DNA of 64,000 nt from Burkholderiales bacterium (GCA_028864885.1 JAGWLR010000001.1:1-64000), one strand, 5' to 3'; numbered from the stretch's first letter, positions 34,528-44,700 are shown. Numbers and translations are program-made. Notes: generated from the letters alone by a model not told the origin.

Positions 34528-36477
34528 TTAACCTAAGACGCCCAGAAGGGTTTGAAAGACCGAATGAGCCACTTGCAGTACTTTGGCCGACGCCTGGTAG
34601 CTCTGCTGATACTGGATCATTTTGGCGGCCTCCTCGTCGAGATTCACACCGTTTTCATTTTGTAGCAAGGTTTGAGTGTCGCTAGACAACTTGCTCGAAA
34701 TGTCCGCCGATGTTTTGGCGCTTTGTACCGTGACTCCGATGTTGCCAATCAACTGGGAATAGGCTGTGGTGATGTTTGCGCCTGGCGTGACAACCGAGCC
34801 CGAAGCGCCTACTGTGCGTTGACGGCCAACGATGTCCTCATCACGGATGCCAAGGATGCTCAGCGCGTTGCCGTTGTTGCTTGATGGGAACTGCGTCGGT
34901 GCAACTGTGATGGTGTCATTTTGACTTGGGACACCATTAAGGTTGAGGTTCCATCCGTTGTATGAAATGGGGGTGCCAGCTTTCCAAGTGCCTGTGACTG
35001 AGGCGCCAGATGTAGGGTCTGTTAGCGTGTAGTTGCCGACGTTGTCTGTGAACTGAATCTGGACATTTCCGTAGGGAACCGTATTGGTTGCAGAGACGGT
35101 CAATGAGTTGATCGAAGCGGTTCCTGTGTTGGCCGCATTGACCGTTCCAGTAACGGGAGAGGCAGCAGCAATGCCACTGGGTTTGTCCAACACGCGGGTC
35201 ATGTTGATCCCCGCATTGCCAACCGGGCGCAGCATGAATTGATCACCCGGGGCGGTGGCGCCCGTAATGTTGATTTGCATCCCATCAAGTTTTGTGCCAT
35301 TCGTCACATTGCTGAAGACCTTGTTGTCACTCAGCCGCGTGATCCGATATGCCCCTGGATTGGCTGGATCGTTTTCCATCCGATAGTCGCTGGCCTGCAG
35401 TTCTCGACCGTCGAGAACGGTGATGCTGACCGGGGGAGTCGATAGGGATGACCCGTTGTATCGCGAGGGCAGTACCGTGGGTGGACCTACACTGAAGATG
35501 TCCTTGCCGCTCCCTGCAGGTGTGCCAAGATCAAGGCCCAGAGATTGCTGTTGGTTCACTCTCCAACTGATCGCTGACGCCATTTGCCCGAGTTGGTTCT
35601 GGGCTGCGGGTATATCGTTATCCTGAGCCTGAAACAGCCCCTTGAGGCTGCCACCAGTGATTGCCGAGTCATCGAGGCGCAGATTGCCGGTTGGGGTGAT
35701 TACCGACAAACGCCCTTTGGTTGCATCGAAGTCGTCTACTTCAACGTTCAGTTGTTCTGCGCTGTTTCCCAAGACGAGACGTTGGCCCCCCCCCATGAAT
35801 ACGCTGATGGTGCCATCGCCAGCCGCGACAGTGGAAACCTGAACCTTGGTGTTCAGTTGCTTGATCAATTCATCGCGGGTGTCCAGCAAATCATTGGGTG
35901 ACTGACCAGATCCTTGTGCAACGGCAATCTTCTGGTTGACGTCGGCAATTTGTTTGGCGTAATCGTTGATCTGCGAAACGGTCGTCTTCATGTCGGCCAT
36001 GATGCCGGCCTGAATCGTGCTGAGCTGGTTTCCAGCAGTTTGAACCCGGCTGACCAAATCCTGAGCTCGAGCCAAAACGACTTGACGCGCAGAGAGGTCT
36101 TGGGGTTGATTTGCTACATCAACGAAAGCATTGAGCATCTGACTGGAGGCATATCCAATACCAGATGTACCAGTCTGAAAGGCTTTCTCCAGTTGCTGCA
36201 GTTTGTCTAATCGAGTTTTATCTGAGGAGGACGCAGAGAGGTTCGAGTTGGCTTCGCGCGTCAAGAATGGGTCATTTGCACGAGAGACAGTCTGGACTCG
36301 TACACCTTGCCCAAAGAAGCCAGCTCCCGTGAACTGACCTCCCTCGGTAGCCAGCTCGACCGATTGGCGCGAGTATCCCGGTGTATTGGCATTGCTGATG
36401 TTATGACTGAGCGTCTGCAGTTGCGACGTGTTGGCCATCATCGCTCGGGTGCTGATCGAAAAAATACTGGATGCCAT
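34528..36477 (-). CDS. flgK: Flagellar hook-associated protein FlgK
   Basis: The 649-residue protein caps the hook and links it to FlgL. The N-terminal coiled segment (IFSISTRAMMANTSQLQTLSHNISNANTPGYSRQSVEL) has the ANTPGYSRQ rod/hook signature, and the C-terminal coil (EEAAKMIQYQQSYQASAKVLQ) is intact. The middle domain is longer than in E. coli FlgK (547 residues), due to extra beta-rich repeats. It begins 20 bases after flgJ. A chaperone, FlgN, is encoded at 45152. Confidence 0.94.
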   Translation of the reverse strand: MASSIFSISTRAMMANTSQLQTLSHNISNANTPGYSRQSVELATEGGQFTGAGFFGQGVRVQTVSRANDPFLTREANSNLSASSSDKTRLDKLQQLEKAFQTGTSGIGYASSQMLNAFVDVANQPQDLSARQVVLARAQDLVSRVQTAGNQLSTIQAGIMADMKTTVSQINDYAKQIADVNQKIAVAQGSGQSPNDLLDTRDELIKQLNTKVQVSTVAAGDGTISVFMGGGQRLVLGNSAEQLNVEVDDFDATKGRLSVITPTGNLRLDDSAITGGSLKGLFQAQDNDIPAAQNQLGQMASAISWRVNQQQSLGLDLGTPAGSGKDIFSVGPPTVLPSRYNGSSLSTPPVSITVLDGRELQASDYRMENDPANPGAYRITRLSDNKVFSNVTNGTKLDGMQINITGATAPGDQFMLRPVGNAGINMTRVLDKPSGIAAASPVTGTVNAANTGTASINSLTVSATNTVPYGNVQIQFTDNVGNYTLTDPTSGASVTGTWKAGTPISYNGWNLNLNGVPSQNDTITVAPTQFPSSNNGNALSILGIRDEDIVGRQRTVGASGSVVTPGANITTAYSQLIGNIGVTVQSAKTSADISSKLSSDTQTLLQNENGVNLDEEAAKMIQYQQSYQASAKVLQVAHSVFQTLLGVLG

Positions 36478-36497
36478 GCTGTACTCCGATCAGCTCA

Positions 36498-37397
36498 TCA
36501 CGAGAATGAGCGCTGCAGTCGCAGCGTCGTGTTGATCACTTGGGTCAGCTTGTCTGCATAAGCGGGATCCGTTGCATAGCCAGCCTGTTGCAGTCCCTTG
36601 GCATAGTCCTTCACCGAGTCTGCTGAAGCCACGGTTTGACTGTATCGCGGGCTTTGGCTTAGCAGTCGGGCGTGATCCGTGAAGGCCTCTGCGTACGAGT
36701 CATAAGCGCGGAATTTGGCCGTGACTTTTTTGGCAACGCCGTGAACGTATTCCGTCGTTGTCACTTCTGCCACTTTTCCTTTCCATTCCGGACCGGCTTT
36801 GATGCCGAACAGGTTGTGGCTCGGGCGGCCGTCTGCGGTCTTGATTTCATGCTTGCCCCAGCCCGATTCCAGCGCGGCTTGGCCCAGGATGTTGGACGCC
36901 GGAATGCCCGTGGCGCGTTCCGCCACTTGCGCCGCCCATTGATGCTTGCGGATGAAGCTTTCTGCGGCCGACAGCTTTTTCCCGTCTGCTCCGGTATACG
37001 GAGTGGTGTCGGTGGTGGGCGTAGTCGCTTGCTGGATCGATGGCAGGGTGGTTTGGCCGCTGAAGCTGCTCGTGTCCACCTGAGGCTTGATCCCCATCTG
37101 CCGTTCGAGTTGCTTGGCGATGACTTCGGACAAGCCTCCGGGGATGCCGGTCATCTGGTTGGCAAACTGGGTGTCGAGCATGTTGGTGGCCATGTCGGTG
37201 GCCTGATTGTCCAACATCCCGGTGGCCATGGTCGAGGCACGCATGCTCTTCATGAGCTCTTGCATGAACAGCCCTTCGAGCTGTTTGGCCGCTTGTTTGA
37301 TGCCCGACTTGGGGTCGGCGCTGGCAGCAGACTTCAGGCGGTCCAAAGACCGCAAGTCCATGCTCAGGGTTGTGGAACTGTTGGGCAGCATGCTCAT
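36498..37397 (-). CDS. flgJ: Flagellar rod scaffold/muramidase FlgJ
   Basis: The 299-residue protein has the N-terminal rod-capping scaffold (GLFMQELMKSMRASTMATGML) and a C-terminal glucosaminidase domain (about 145-290; catalytic Glu in LGQAALESGWGKHE). It is sent to the periplasm, where it digests peptidoglycan so the rod can pass. Its start and the flgI stop share one base (TGATG). Both domains are complete, as in most betaproteobacteria. Confidence 0.93.
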   Translation of the reverse strand: MSMLPNSSTTLSMDLRSLDRLKSAASADPKSGIKQAAKQLEGLFMQELMKSMRASTMATGMLDNQATDMATNMLDTQFANQMTGIPGGLSEVIAKQLERQMGIKPQVDTSSFSGQTTLPSIQQATTPTTDTTPYTGADGKKLSAAESFIRKHQWAAQVAERATGIPASNILGQAALESGWGKHEIKTADGRPSHNLFGIKAGPEWKGKVAEVTTTEYVHGVAKKVTAKFRAYDSYAEAFTDHARLLSQSPRYSQTVASADSVKDYAKGLQQAGYATDPAYADKLTQVINTTLRLQRSFS

Positions 37398-38545
37398 CAG
37401 ATCACCTCCAGCTCTGCATCGAGTGCGCCAGCCGCTTTCATGGCCTGCAGAATGGCCACCAGGTCTTGCGGATTGGCACCCAGCGTGTTGAGGGCCCTGA
37501 CCACTTCGGTCAGCTTGGTGCCGGCCGGCAGTTGAATCAGGGAACCGGGTTCCTGATTGATCTTGATGTCATTCTTTTCTGTCACGACCGTGTTGCCCTG
37601 AGACAGGGGGCCAGGTTGACTGATGACAGGCGTCGAGCTGATCGTGACTGACAGATTGCCGTGCGCCACCGCGCAGGGACCGATCGTAACCGCCTGGTTG
37701 ATGACGATGGAGCCGGTGCGCGCATTGATGATGACCTTGGCTGCCGGGACGGCTCGGTCGATCGGCAGGTTCTCCAGGTCGGCCAGGAAGGCCACACGCT
37801 CGCCAGGTTCGGTGGGTAGATGCACGGAGATGGTGCGGCCACTCATGGCTTCGGCAACGCCTCTGCCCTTCACCTTGTTGATGGTGTCGGCCACTTCACG
37901 TGCAGTGTTGAAATCGTCGGACTGGAGGTTGAGTTGTACCACCGAGCCTTGCAGCCAGGGCGTCGGTACGCTGCGTTCGACGCTGGCTCCATCCGGGATG
38001 CGGCCCGCGCTGAGGTGGTTGATCTGAACCTTGGCGCTGCCCGCCGAGGCGCCGGCGCCGCCAACGATCAGGTTGCCTTGTGCCATGGCATAAATCTGGC
38101 CATCGGCGCCTTTCAAGGGGGTGGCAATGAGGGTGCCGCCCCGCAGGGATTTGGCATTGGCCAACGACGACACATCCACGTCAACCGATTGGCCAGGCTG
38201 AGCAAAAGGGGGCAGGGTGGCGGTCACCACTACGGCAGCGATGTTCTTGAGCTGCATGTTGGTTCCAGAGGGCACGGTGATGCCCAGCTGTTGCAACATG
38301 GCATTGAGGGATTGCGTCGTGAAGGGGACCGAAGTGGTTTGATCCCCTGTGCCGTCCAAGCCGACTACCAGCCCATACCCCATCAACTGGTTGCTGCGCA
38401 CGCCTTGCACGGCGGCGATTTCCTTCAGACGGACTGCTTGGGCATCAAGGGGCCACCACAGGGCTGCGGAGGCGGCCGTGAAGGCCATGACAATCAGCCA
38501 TTTGAGGATGCGATCTGCGGTATACATGGGGCCGACTTTCTTCAA
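37397..38545 (-). CDS. flgI: Flagellar P-ring protein FlgI
   Basis: The 382-residue precursor has a signal peptide and the P-ring core (AVRLKEIAAVQGVRSNQLMG; GLVVGLDGTGDQ; TRAVPVGR-like segments). It assembles around the rod in the peptidoglycan layer, with the help of FlgA. The first Met at 38545 gives a few extra residues; Met7 (38527) gives a shorter, more usual signal peptide. The gap to flgH is 24 bases. Confidence 0.93.
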   Translation of the reverse strand: MKKVGPMYTADRILKWLIVMAFTAASAALWWPLDAQAVRLKEIAAVQGVRSNQLMGYGLVVGLDGTGDQTTSVPFTTQSLNAMLQQLGITVPSGTNMQLKNIAAVVVTATLPPFAQPGQSVDVDVSSLANAKSLRGGTLIATPLKGADGQIYAMAQGNLIVGGAGASAGSAKVQINHLSAGRIPDGASVERSVPTPWLQGSVVQLNLQSDDFNTAREVADTINKVKGRGVAEAMSGRTISVHLPTEPGERVAFLADLENLPIDRAVPAAKVIINARTGSIVINQAVTIGPCAVAHGNLSVTISSTPVISQPGPLSQGNTVVTEKNDIKINQEPGSLIQLPAGTKLTEVVRALNTLGANPQDLVAILQAMKAAGALDAELEVI

Positions 38546-38569
38546 GGTTCGACCCCATTTTGCGAAACT

Positions 38570-39253
38570 TTAGAACGGTAAAACGTTCAAAAAGAAGCGC
38601 GCTAGCCAGCCTATTCCTTGGGCATCGGATTGGGCACCGCGGCCCTTTTGTTCGATGCGCACGTTGGCAACTTGGGTAGATGCTACCGTGTTGCCCGGCT
38701 GGATGGTCATGGGGTCGACCTGGCCTGAGAATTTCAGGATGTCGACGTTTTTCGCCACGCCAATCTGCTTTTCACCCGAAATGATCAGATGGCCGTTGGG
38801 CAGCACTTCCACGACCGTGCACGTGATCACGCCTGAAAAGTTGTTGCTGCTTACGGTGCTGCCGGTGCCATTGAAGGCATTATCTGATTTGCCACCGATG
38901 CCCAGTTTCGCCAATTGATCCGCCTTGGCATAGGGCAGGGCTGAAATCGAGCCCGACACACTGCCGCTTTTCGCGACTTTGCTGGTCGTTTCCTGCTTCG
39001 CTGAGATATTTTCCGAGATGGTCACGGTGACGATGTCACCCACCATCCGGGCACGGTAAGTTTCGTAAAGCGGGCGATAGCTTTGCGCCTGAAAGATGGC
39101 CCCATTGTTGGCTGGTGTCAGATCGGCCGCGACCGGCCGAGCCTGGGTTGGCTCGACCACATCGACGGTCGGGGCGGTTACCATGCAGCCGCTCAACCCC
39201 GCCATGGCGAGCGCCAAGCCTATCAAGCGGCTCATGCTAAACAGCTTCATCAC
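38570..39253 (-). CDS. flgH: Flagellar L-ring lipoprotein FlgH
   Basis: The 227-residue precursor has a lipobox (LAMAGLSGC) near residue 23. The mature protein forms the outer-membrane L-ring; the conserved [15 protein letters not shown] and [14 protein letters not shown] stretches are present. It overlaps the flgG stop by 4 bp. Length matches the family (about 230). Confidence 0.93.
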   Translation of the reverse strand: MMKLFSMSRLIGLALAMAGLSGCMVTAPTVDVVEPTQARPVAADLTPANNGAIFQAQSYRPLYETYRARMVGDIVTVTISENISAKQETTSKVAKSGSVSGSISALPYAKADQLAKLGIGGKSDNAFNGTGSTVSSNNFSGVITCTVVEVLPNGHLIISGEKQIGVAKNVDILKFSGQVDPMTIQPGNTVASTQVANVRIEQKGRGAQSDAQGIGWLARFFLNVLPF

Positions 39254-40032
39254 AGTTGTCCCAGGCGTTGCAGCATCTGATCCGAAGTCTGGATGGCTTT
39301 GGAGTTGAGTTCGTAGGCTCGCTGGGTCTGGATCATCGATACCAATTCTTCCACCACATTGACGTTTGAGGTCTCGACAAACCCTTGAGACAAGGTGCCT
39401 GCGCTGTTGGTGCCGGGCGATGTGGTTTGCGGCGTACCCGATGCAGCAGTTTCCACAAACAGGTTCTGCCCGCGGGGATCCAGGCCGGCCGGATTGATGA
39501 AATTCGCCAGTTGGATCTGACCCAGATTCTGCGTGGTGGTCTGGCCTGGCAGAAGGGCTGTCACCGTTCCATCATTGCCGATCGTCAGGTTTGTAGCGTT
39601 GGCAGGTACCGTGATGCCAGGCTGAACCAAGTAGCCATTGTTGGTGACAATCTGGCCCTGGTTGTCGAGCTTGAACGAACCGTCTCGGGTGTAGCCAGTC
39701 GTACCGTCTGGCATCTGCACCTGGAAGAAGCCGTTTCCATTGATGGCCACATCCAGGTTGTTGTTGGTGGATTGCAGGTTGCCTTGCGTAAACAGGCGTG
39801 AAGTAGCCACGGCGCGAACGCCCAGACCCACCTGCAAACCTGTCGGCAGCTGGGTCTGCTGCGAGCTGTTCGCTCCGCTTTGACGCAGGTTTTGATACAT
39901 CAGATCCTCGAACACGGCATGCGATTGCTTGTAGCCATTCGTGCCGCTGTTGGCCAAATTGTTGGAAATGTGGTCCAGCTGAAGTTGCTGGGCTTCCATG
40001 CCGGATTTCGAGATCCACAGTGAACGCATCAT
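39250..40032 (-). CDS. flgG: Flagellar distal rod protein FlgG
   Basis: The 260-residue rod protein has the N-terminal signature [27 protein letters not shown] and the C-terminal coil ([32 protein letters not shown]) shared by rod/hook proteins. It is exported through the flagellar channel and forms the distal rod inside the rings. Length equals the E. coli protein (260). Confidence 0.95.
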   Translation of the reverse strand: MMRSLWISKSGMEAQQLQLDHISNNLANSGTNGYKQSHAVFEDLMYQNLRQSGANSSQQTQLPTGLQVGLGVRAVATSRLFTQGNLQSTNNNLDVAINGNGFFQVQMPDGTTGYTRDGSFKLDNQGQIVTNNGYLVQPGITVPANATNLTIGNDGTVTALLPGQTTTQNLGQIQLANFINPAGLDPRGQNLFVETAASGTPQTTSPGTNSAGTLSQGFVETSNVNVVEELVSMIQTQRAYELNSKAIQTSDQMLQRLGQL

Positions 40033-40065
40033 GACCGTTCTCCTTTGACTGCTAGGCTAGGGTGG

Positions 40066-40800
40066 TCAGGCGCCGCTGCCCGACAACAGTTGAGTGGCTG
40101 CCTTTTCATCCGCTTCTGCGGTTTGCAGCATCTTCATCTGGGTTTCAAATTGGCGTGCGGCTGAAATCATCGCCACCATGTTTTCGATGGGGTTCACGTT
40201 GGACCCTTCCAGCGCGCCATCTTGCAAGCGGGCATTGGGGTCGGCTTGCAGATCATTGCCATCGGCTGCGCGGAACAGGCCGTCTTCACCTCGGTCGAGC
40301 TTGGCCTCGGGTGTGACCAGCTTGATCTTGCCGACGGACGTGATCTTGCCGTTGGCCTGCTTGGCGCTAACCGTGCCATCTGGTGCGATCGACGGAAGGG
40401 TATCGGGGGGCAGCGTGATGGGGCCACCGTCGCCCATCACGGTGTAGCCGTTCTGGGTCATCAGGGTGCCCTCGGTGTTGACCGACAGCGACCCAAAGCG
40501 CGTGTAGGCCTCTGTGCCGTCCAAGCCCTGCACCGCCATCCACGATTTATCCTGCATGGCGACGTCCAGTGCACGACCGGTGTAATTGATCGGCCCAGCA
40601 GAGTCGTCATAGCCCACCGTGGTTTCCATGGCATAGACGCGGGTGCTGGCGCCATCGCCTCGTACCGGTACAGCACGGGTTGCCTGCAGTTCTGCACGAA
40701 ACCCTGTGGTGGTGACGTTGGCAAGGTTGCCAGCAAGCACATCCTGACGTTGCATGTTCGCTTTCGCGCCAGCCATGCTCAGGTAGATCATGCGATCCAT
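40066..40800 (-). CDS. flgF: Flagellar proximal rod protein FlgF
   Basis: The 244-residue protein shares the rod family ends: N-terminal MAGAKANMQRQDVLAGNLANVTTTGF and C-terminal EGSNVNPIENMVAMISAARQFETQ. It forms the proximal rod adjoining FlgG. The gene sits 33 bases before flgG. No abnormality is seen. Confidence 0.94.
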   Translation of the reverse strand: MDRMIYLSMAGAKANMQRQDVLAGNLANVTTTGFRAELQATRAVPVRGDGASTRVYAMETTVGYDDSAGPINYTGRALDVAMQDKSWMAVQGLDGTEAYTRFGSLSVNTEGTLMTQNGYTVMGDGGPITLPPDTLPSIAPDGTVSAKQANGKITSVGKIKLVTPEAKLDRGEDGLFRAADGNDLQADPNARLQDGALEGSNVNPIENMVAMISAARQFETQMKMLQTAEADEKAATQLLSGSGA

Positions 40801-40837
40801 GTGTGACTCCTCAACGGCCTATCAAACAGCATGCTCA

Positions 40838-42181
40838 TTAGCGCATGCTAACCAGCGTCTGCAAAACCTGATCCTCGGTCTTGATGGTTTGGGCGTTGGC
40901 TTGATACGAACGTTGGGCCACCATCATGTTGACCAATTCACCCGTCAGATCGACGTTCGATTCTTCTAGCGCCCCGGCTTGCAGCGTACCCAGATTGCCC
41001 GACGTCGGAACCCCGACGATTGGATCGCCTGAAGCGTAGGTGCTGCTCCACTCGTTGCCGCCCACTGCCTGCAGGCCTTGTTGATTGCGAAATGTAGCCA
41101 GTTCGACCTGGCCAGCAGGCTTTGATTGGCCATTCGAGTAACGCGCCATGATCACGCCTGTCGCGTCAACAGAAATGCTCGACAACTGTCCGGGGGCATA
41201 GCCTGTTTGGGACAAATTGGTGACGCTGAAGGCCGAGCCGTATTCGGTCGACTGAGACATGTCCAACTTGATGCCAGCGATGGGCTGAGTCAGCGCGCCG
41301 CCGGTCAAGGTCGCCGATGGAATAGTGGGTAGGGTGAAAATGCCATTTGCCACGGTAGAGGTGGCCGCACCGGTGTTGTCATAGGTTGTGATCGTACCGG
41401 CACCGCCAGGACTGGTGAGGCCTGTGGTATTGGTTGCTGTGCCTCCGGAAGCTGGGAACGTTAACGATGCTACACGGAGGGGCTGTGCCGGGCTACCACC
41501 GCTGTTGAGCAGCGAGGTGCCATTAGCGGCGGCATAAGCATCCCATTTGTCTTGAGCCGTCTTGACAAAGTAATAGTTCAGGTTGACCGCCTGGCCCTTA
41601 GAGTCATACACCGTTTGGGATGTTGAGAAGTTATAGGTTCGTGGGTCGGTCAGACTCACGGGGGTCTGGGTGGGTATGGGCTGGCGTGAATCGAAGTTCA
41701 TTTCGAGCGTGATTGCGTCAGTCGCCCGAGGCGAGATTCCTGAGGTCGGCAGCTGAAGAGGTGTCGCAGCCCCAGCCACGATGGTCCCCTGGGTGTCGGC
41801 CTGATAGCCCAGCAGCTTGTGCCCCTGGTTGTTGACGATGTAGCCGTTGCGGTCGATCTTGAACTGACCGTTACGGGTGTACATCGTCGGTTTGCTGCCA
41901 TCGGTCACCTGAAAGAACCCGTTGCCGTTGATGGCCAGATCCATTGGGTTGCTTGTGGTCGTGATGTTGCCCTGCGTGAACTGCTGAGACACGGCCGAAA
42001 CCATGGCCCCGATACCTACATTGTTGGTACCCGAGCCAGACAAGGCTGAGGCATACATGTCAGAAAACTCGGCCCGTGAGGCCTTGGCGCCGTAGGTGCC
42101 AGAGTTAGCCACGTTGTTGCCGATGACTTCGAGGTTGCGCGACGAAACGTTCAGACCGGATAGACCTTGCTGGAAACCCAT
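40838..42181 (-). CDS. flgE: Flagellar hook protein FlgE
   Basis: The 447-residue hook subunit has the N-terminal signature LSGLNVSSRNLEVIGNNVAN and the C-terminal ESNVDLTGELVNMMVAQRSYQANAQTIKTEDQVLQ. The variable centre is a little longer than in E. coli (401). Subunits pass through the rod and polymerise under the FlgD cap. The start is 36 bases after flgD. Confidence 0.95.
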   Translation of the reverse strand: MGFQQGLSGLNVSSRNLEVIGNNVANSGTYGAKASRAEFSDMYASALSGSGTNNVGIGAMVSAVSQQFTQGNITTTSNPMDLAINGNGFFQVTDGSKPTMYTRNGQFKIDRNGYIVNNQGHKLLGYQADTQGTIVAGAATPLQLPTSGISPRATDAITLEMNFDSRQPIPTQTPVSLTDPRTYNFSTSQTVYDSKGQAVNLNYYFVKTAQDKWDAYAAANGTSLLNSGGSPAQPLRVASLTFPASGGTATNTTGLTSPGGAGTITTYDNTGAATSTVANGIFTLPTIPSATLTGGALTQPIAGIKLDMSQSTEYGSAFSVTNLSQTGYAPGQLSSISVDATGVIMARYSNGQSKPAGQVELATFRNQQGLQAVGGNEWSSTYASGDPIVGVPTSGNLGTLQAGALEESNVDLTGELVNMMVAQRSYQANAQTIKTEDQVLQTLVSMR

Positions 42182-42222
42182 GATGTGATCCTTTCAGTGG
42201 GTAAAGCTAAAACTCGGAACAA

Positions 42223-42903
42223 TCAACCCACAGCCTTGATTTGGCTGTAGGAGGTCGTGCCGTTGTGAGTCAATTCAACGTTGACGCCGCCAGAGCTGGA
42301 GGTGCTGACTGCATTGACTTGATCGAGCATCAATGGTGTGGAGTTGATCGTGGTCGAACCCGAAGTTGCCGTGATGCGGAAGGTGAAAGATTGATTGGCG
42401 CTGGTACCGCTCGGTGGGGTCCAACTGAAATTGTGGCGCCCAGAGTCCTGTGCACCTTGCTTGATCGTGTCGACCACTGACCCTGCGCTGTCCAGCACAT
42501 CAACGTTGACATTGCTGGCACTCGCATCCAGGTCATAGGCACCACCGGCTGAGCCATTGCTGGCCACGTTCAGCTGGTTGCCGCCGATCAGCACTTGATG
42601 GCCCACGATGTTGGCTGCTTGCAGCAGTTGCATCTGTCCGAAGTTGGATCCGATGTTCTGCACCGTGGTGTTGAGCTTGTCGATCCCGGTCACCGTGTTG
42701 ATCTGGGCCATCTGGCTCGTAACCTGGGCGTTGTCCATCGGGTTGAGCGGATCCTGGTTCTGCATCTGGGTTACCAGCAGCTTGAGGAACCGATCCGCAG
42801 TGGCACTCGTGGTGCTGCTGGCGCTGCTGCTAGATGCGCTTTGACTGGCCAAGTAGGCATCTAAGCTAGATGTGGCGGAATTGGTAGCGGTGGTCGTGGT
42901 CAT
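42223..42903 (-). CDS. flgD: Flagellar hook cap / assembly protein FlgD
   Basis: The 226-residue protein has a low-complexity Ser/Thr N-terminus and then the conserved segment DRFLKLLVTQMQNQDPLNPMDN (about 37-58), the standard FlgD signature, plus a TIKQGAQDSGRHNFSWTP beta-domain. It caps the growing hook and is removed when FlgK arrives. Length is as expected (about 230). Confidence 0.94.
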   Translation of the reverse strand: MTTTTATNSATSSLDAYLASQSASSSSASSTTSATADRFLKLLVTQMQNQDPLNPMDNAQVTSQMAQINTVTGIDKLNTTVQNIGSNFGQMQLLQAANIVGHQVLIGGNQLNVASNGSAGGAYDLDASASNVNVDVLDSAGSVVDTIKQGAQDSGRHNFSWTPPSGTSANQSFTFRITATSGSTTINSTPLMLDQVNAVSTSSSGGVNVELTHNGTTSYSQIKAVG

Positions 42904-42926
42904 GGTTCAGCCCTTTCAGTGGCTAA

Positions 42927-43337
42927 TCAGCTGCCTTGGCCCATCTGGAGGGTCTTCATCAGCAGGGTCTTGGTCGTGTTCATGACCTCGATGTTGTTTT
43001 GATAGGAGCGGGACGCCGAGATCATGTTGACCATTTCCTCGACCGTGTTCACGTTGCTGTAGGTCACGTAGCCATCGGCGTCAGCCTGCGGGTTTTTGGG
43101 GTCCAGCACGCGACGACCGGGCGAGTTGTCTTCGGTGATCTTGGATACCGCCACGCCAGCGGTGCCTACTTCGCCCATGGGGACCGTGCTGAAAACGACC
43201 TCGCGCGCCTTGTAGGGGCTGCGATCCGGGCCAGCGACCGTGTCGGCATTGGCCAGGTTGGAGGCCACCACGTTGAGCCGCTGGGCTTGCGCACTGACCG
43301 CACTGCCGGCGACATTGAAGATCTTGAACATCGACAT
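42927..43337 (-). CDS. flgC: Flagellar proximal rod protein FlgC
   Basis: The 136-residue rod protein has the family N-terminus (FKIFNVAGSAVSAQAQRLNVVASNLANADT) and C-terminal coil (NTVEEMVNMISASRSYQNNIEVMNTTKTLLMKTLQ). It forms the base of the rod with FlgB and FlgF. It starts 11 bases after the flgB stop. Confidence 0.95.
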   Translation of the reverse strand: MSMFKIFNVAGSAVSAQAQRLNVVASNLANADTVAGPDRSPYKAREVVFSTVPMGEVGTAGVAVSKITEDNSPGRRVLDPKNPQADADGYVTYSNVNTVEEMVNMISASRSYQNNIEVMNTTKTLLMKTLQMGQGS

Positions 43338-43348
43338 GACGATCTCCT

Positions 43349-43786
43349 TTATTGGCCAGTGATGGCGGTGTTGAGGACTCGCACTTGCGAATTGATGAAT
43401 CGCAAGGTGGCCTCATAGCGCACCGTGTTGTCTGCGAAGTTCGCGCGTTCGCGATCCAGGTCGACGGTGTTGCTGTCCAGATTGGTTTGCGAGGCAGAGG
43501 CGTAGCCCAACTCAGGATCCGGGCGGCTGCCGGGGGGCGCGCCGTTCAGGCCCATGTGGCCGGGGTTGGATGCATTGAGCTGCAGCTTGGCCCCGCCCAG
43601 AGCCGTGTCCCCCGCCGAGCGTTGACCGGTGGCCTGACGCAGCGCGCTAGAGAAGTCGAAATCTTTGGACACATAGCCAGGGGTGTCTGCGTTGGCGATG
43701 TTGCTGGCAATCAGGCGCTGGCGCTCAGACCGAAGCGACAGCGCTTCGGCCTGGAAATTCAAGGTATCGGTCAATCTGTTCAACAT
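43349..43786 (-). CDS. flgB: Flagellar proximal rod protein FlgB
   Basis: The 145-residue protein begins MLNRLTDTLNFQAEALSLRS and has the rod signature IASNIANADTPGYVSKDFDF. I chose ATG 43786, which has GGAGAA immediately upstream on the minus strand and gives the normal length (about 140); the open frame extends 30 codons further back, but without conserved sequence. It is the first gene of the flgBCDEFGHIJKL operon and is divergent from flgA, so the promoters of both lie in the 128 bases between the two starts. Confidence 0.93.
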   Translation of the reverse strand: MLNRLTDTLNFQAEALSLRSERQRLIASNIANADTPGYVSKDFDFSSALRQATGQRSAGDTALGGAKLQLNASNPGHMGLNGAPPGSRPDPELGYASASQTNLDSNTVDLDRERANFADNTVRYEATLRFINSQVRVLNTAITGQ

Positions 43787-43914
43787 GGCGGTTCTCCACG
43801 CAGCTTGCTGGACATGTTGATCGTCCTGAGGAAAAACATGAGCGCGAATAACGGGGCAATCCCGCCGCATTTCCAAGCCTTGGGCGCGTGAGGGATCCGT
43901 AGAGTCAAGTCACC

Positions 43915-44700
43915 ATGAAAGCGACCGACCTCCTCCCCCTGACATTACGCGGTGCTCAGCGCTCGGTGGCCATGCTCCGGGCTTGGCTGTGGGCTTGCGT
44001 GTCCATCATCGTGTTGACCCTGGCCCTGGCGCCGACTGCGCGAGCGCAGGGCGATGCACTTCAGGCCACCATCGAAGAATTCGTGCGACAGCGTTCTGGC
44101 CCGCCCAATGACGGTGCACCTCGCGCCGTTGAGGCCGCCCCCCGGCGCGTGGTTGTGGAACTGGGGCAACTGGATCCCCGCCTGAATCTGGCACCGTGTG
44201 AAAAAGTGCACGCTTATATGCCCGCTGGAGTGCCCTTGTGGGGGCGCAGCCGGGTAGGCTTGCGTTGCGAACAAGGTGCCAAACACTGGAATGTGTTTTG
44301 GCCCGTCACCGTCAAGGTGTATGGCATGGCCCTGGTGGCCGTGGTGCCTTTGCGGCCGGGCGCCTTGGTGAATGCTGCTGATCTGCGGCTGGCCGAGGTG
44401 GATCTGGCTGCCAACCAATCGCCTGCAGTGGTCAATTTGACCGACATCGTCGGACGCGCGGTCGCCCGTGACATTGAACCGGGGCAAAGCATCCGCCAAT
44501 CAGATGTGAAGCTGCGTCGCTGGTTTGCCGCCGGAGATCCGGTGCGGGTGCTGGTCAAGGGCGATGGCTTCCAGGTTACATCTGAAGGAACGGCGTTGAC
44601 CCCCGGCGACGAGGGGCGCTGTGCTCGGATTCGCACCGATAATGGGCGGGTGCTCTGCGGCCAGCCCGTCGGTGATCGAGAGGTGGAGTTGGTCTTATGA
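43915..44700 (+). CDS. flgA: P-ring assembly chaperone FlgA
   Basis: The 261-residue precursor has a signal peptide (hydrophobic stretch near residues 25-42, cut before QGDALQ) and a C-terminal SAF-like domain (VVPLRPGALVNAADLRLAEVDL; DIEPGQSIRQSDVKLRRWF). FlgA works in the periplasm to fold FlgI into the P-ring. It is divergent from flgB, as usual in this group, and followed by flgM. Confidence 0.92.
   Translation: MKATDLLPLTLRGAQRSVAMLRAWLWACVSIIVLTLALAPTARAQGDALQATIEEFVRQRSGPPNDGAPRAVEAAPRRVVVELGQLDPRLNLAPCEKVHAYMPAGVPLWGRSRVGLRCEQGAKHWNVFWPVTVKVYGMALVAVVPLRPGALVNAADLRLAEVDLAANQSPAVVNLTDIVGRAVARDIEPGQSIRQSDVKLRRWFAAGDPVRVLVKGDGFQVTSEGTALTPGDEGRCARIRTDNGRVLCGQPVGDREVELVL

Noticed and set aside
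43787-43914. Sigma-28 or sigma-54 promoter between flgB and flgA
   Set aside because: No stretch matched TAAA-N15-GCCGATAA or TGGCAC-N5-TTGC well enough; the promoters here are probably of another class.
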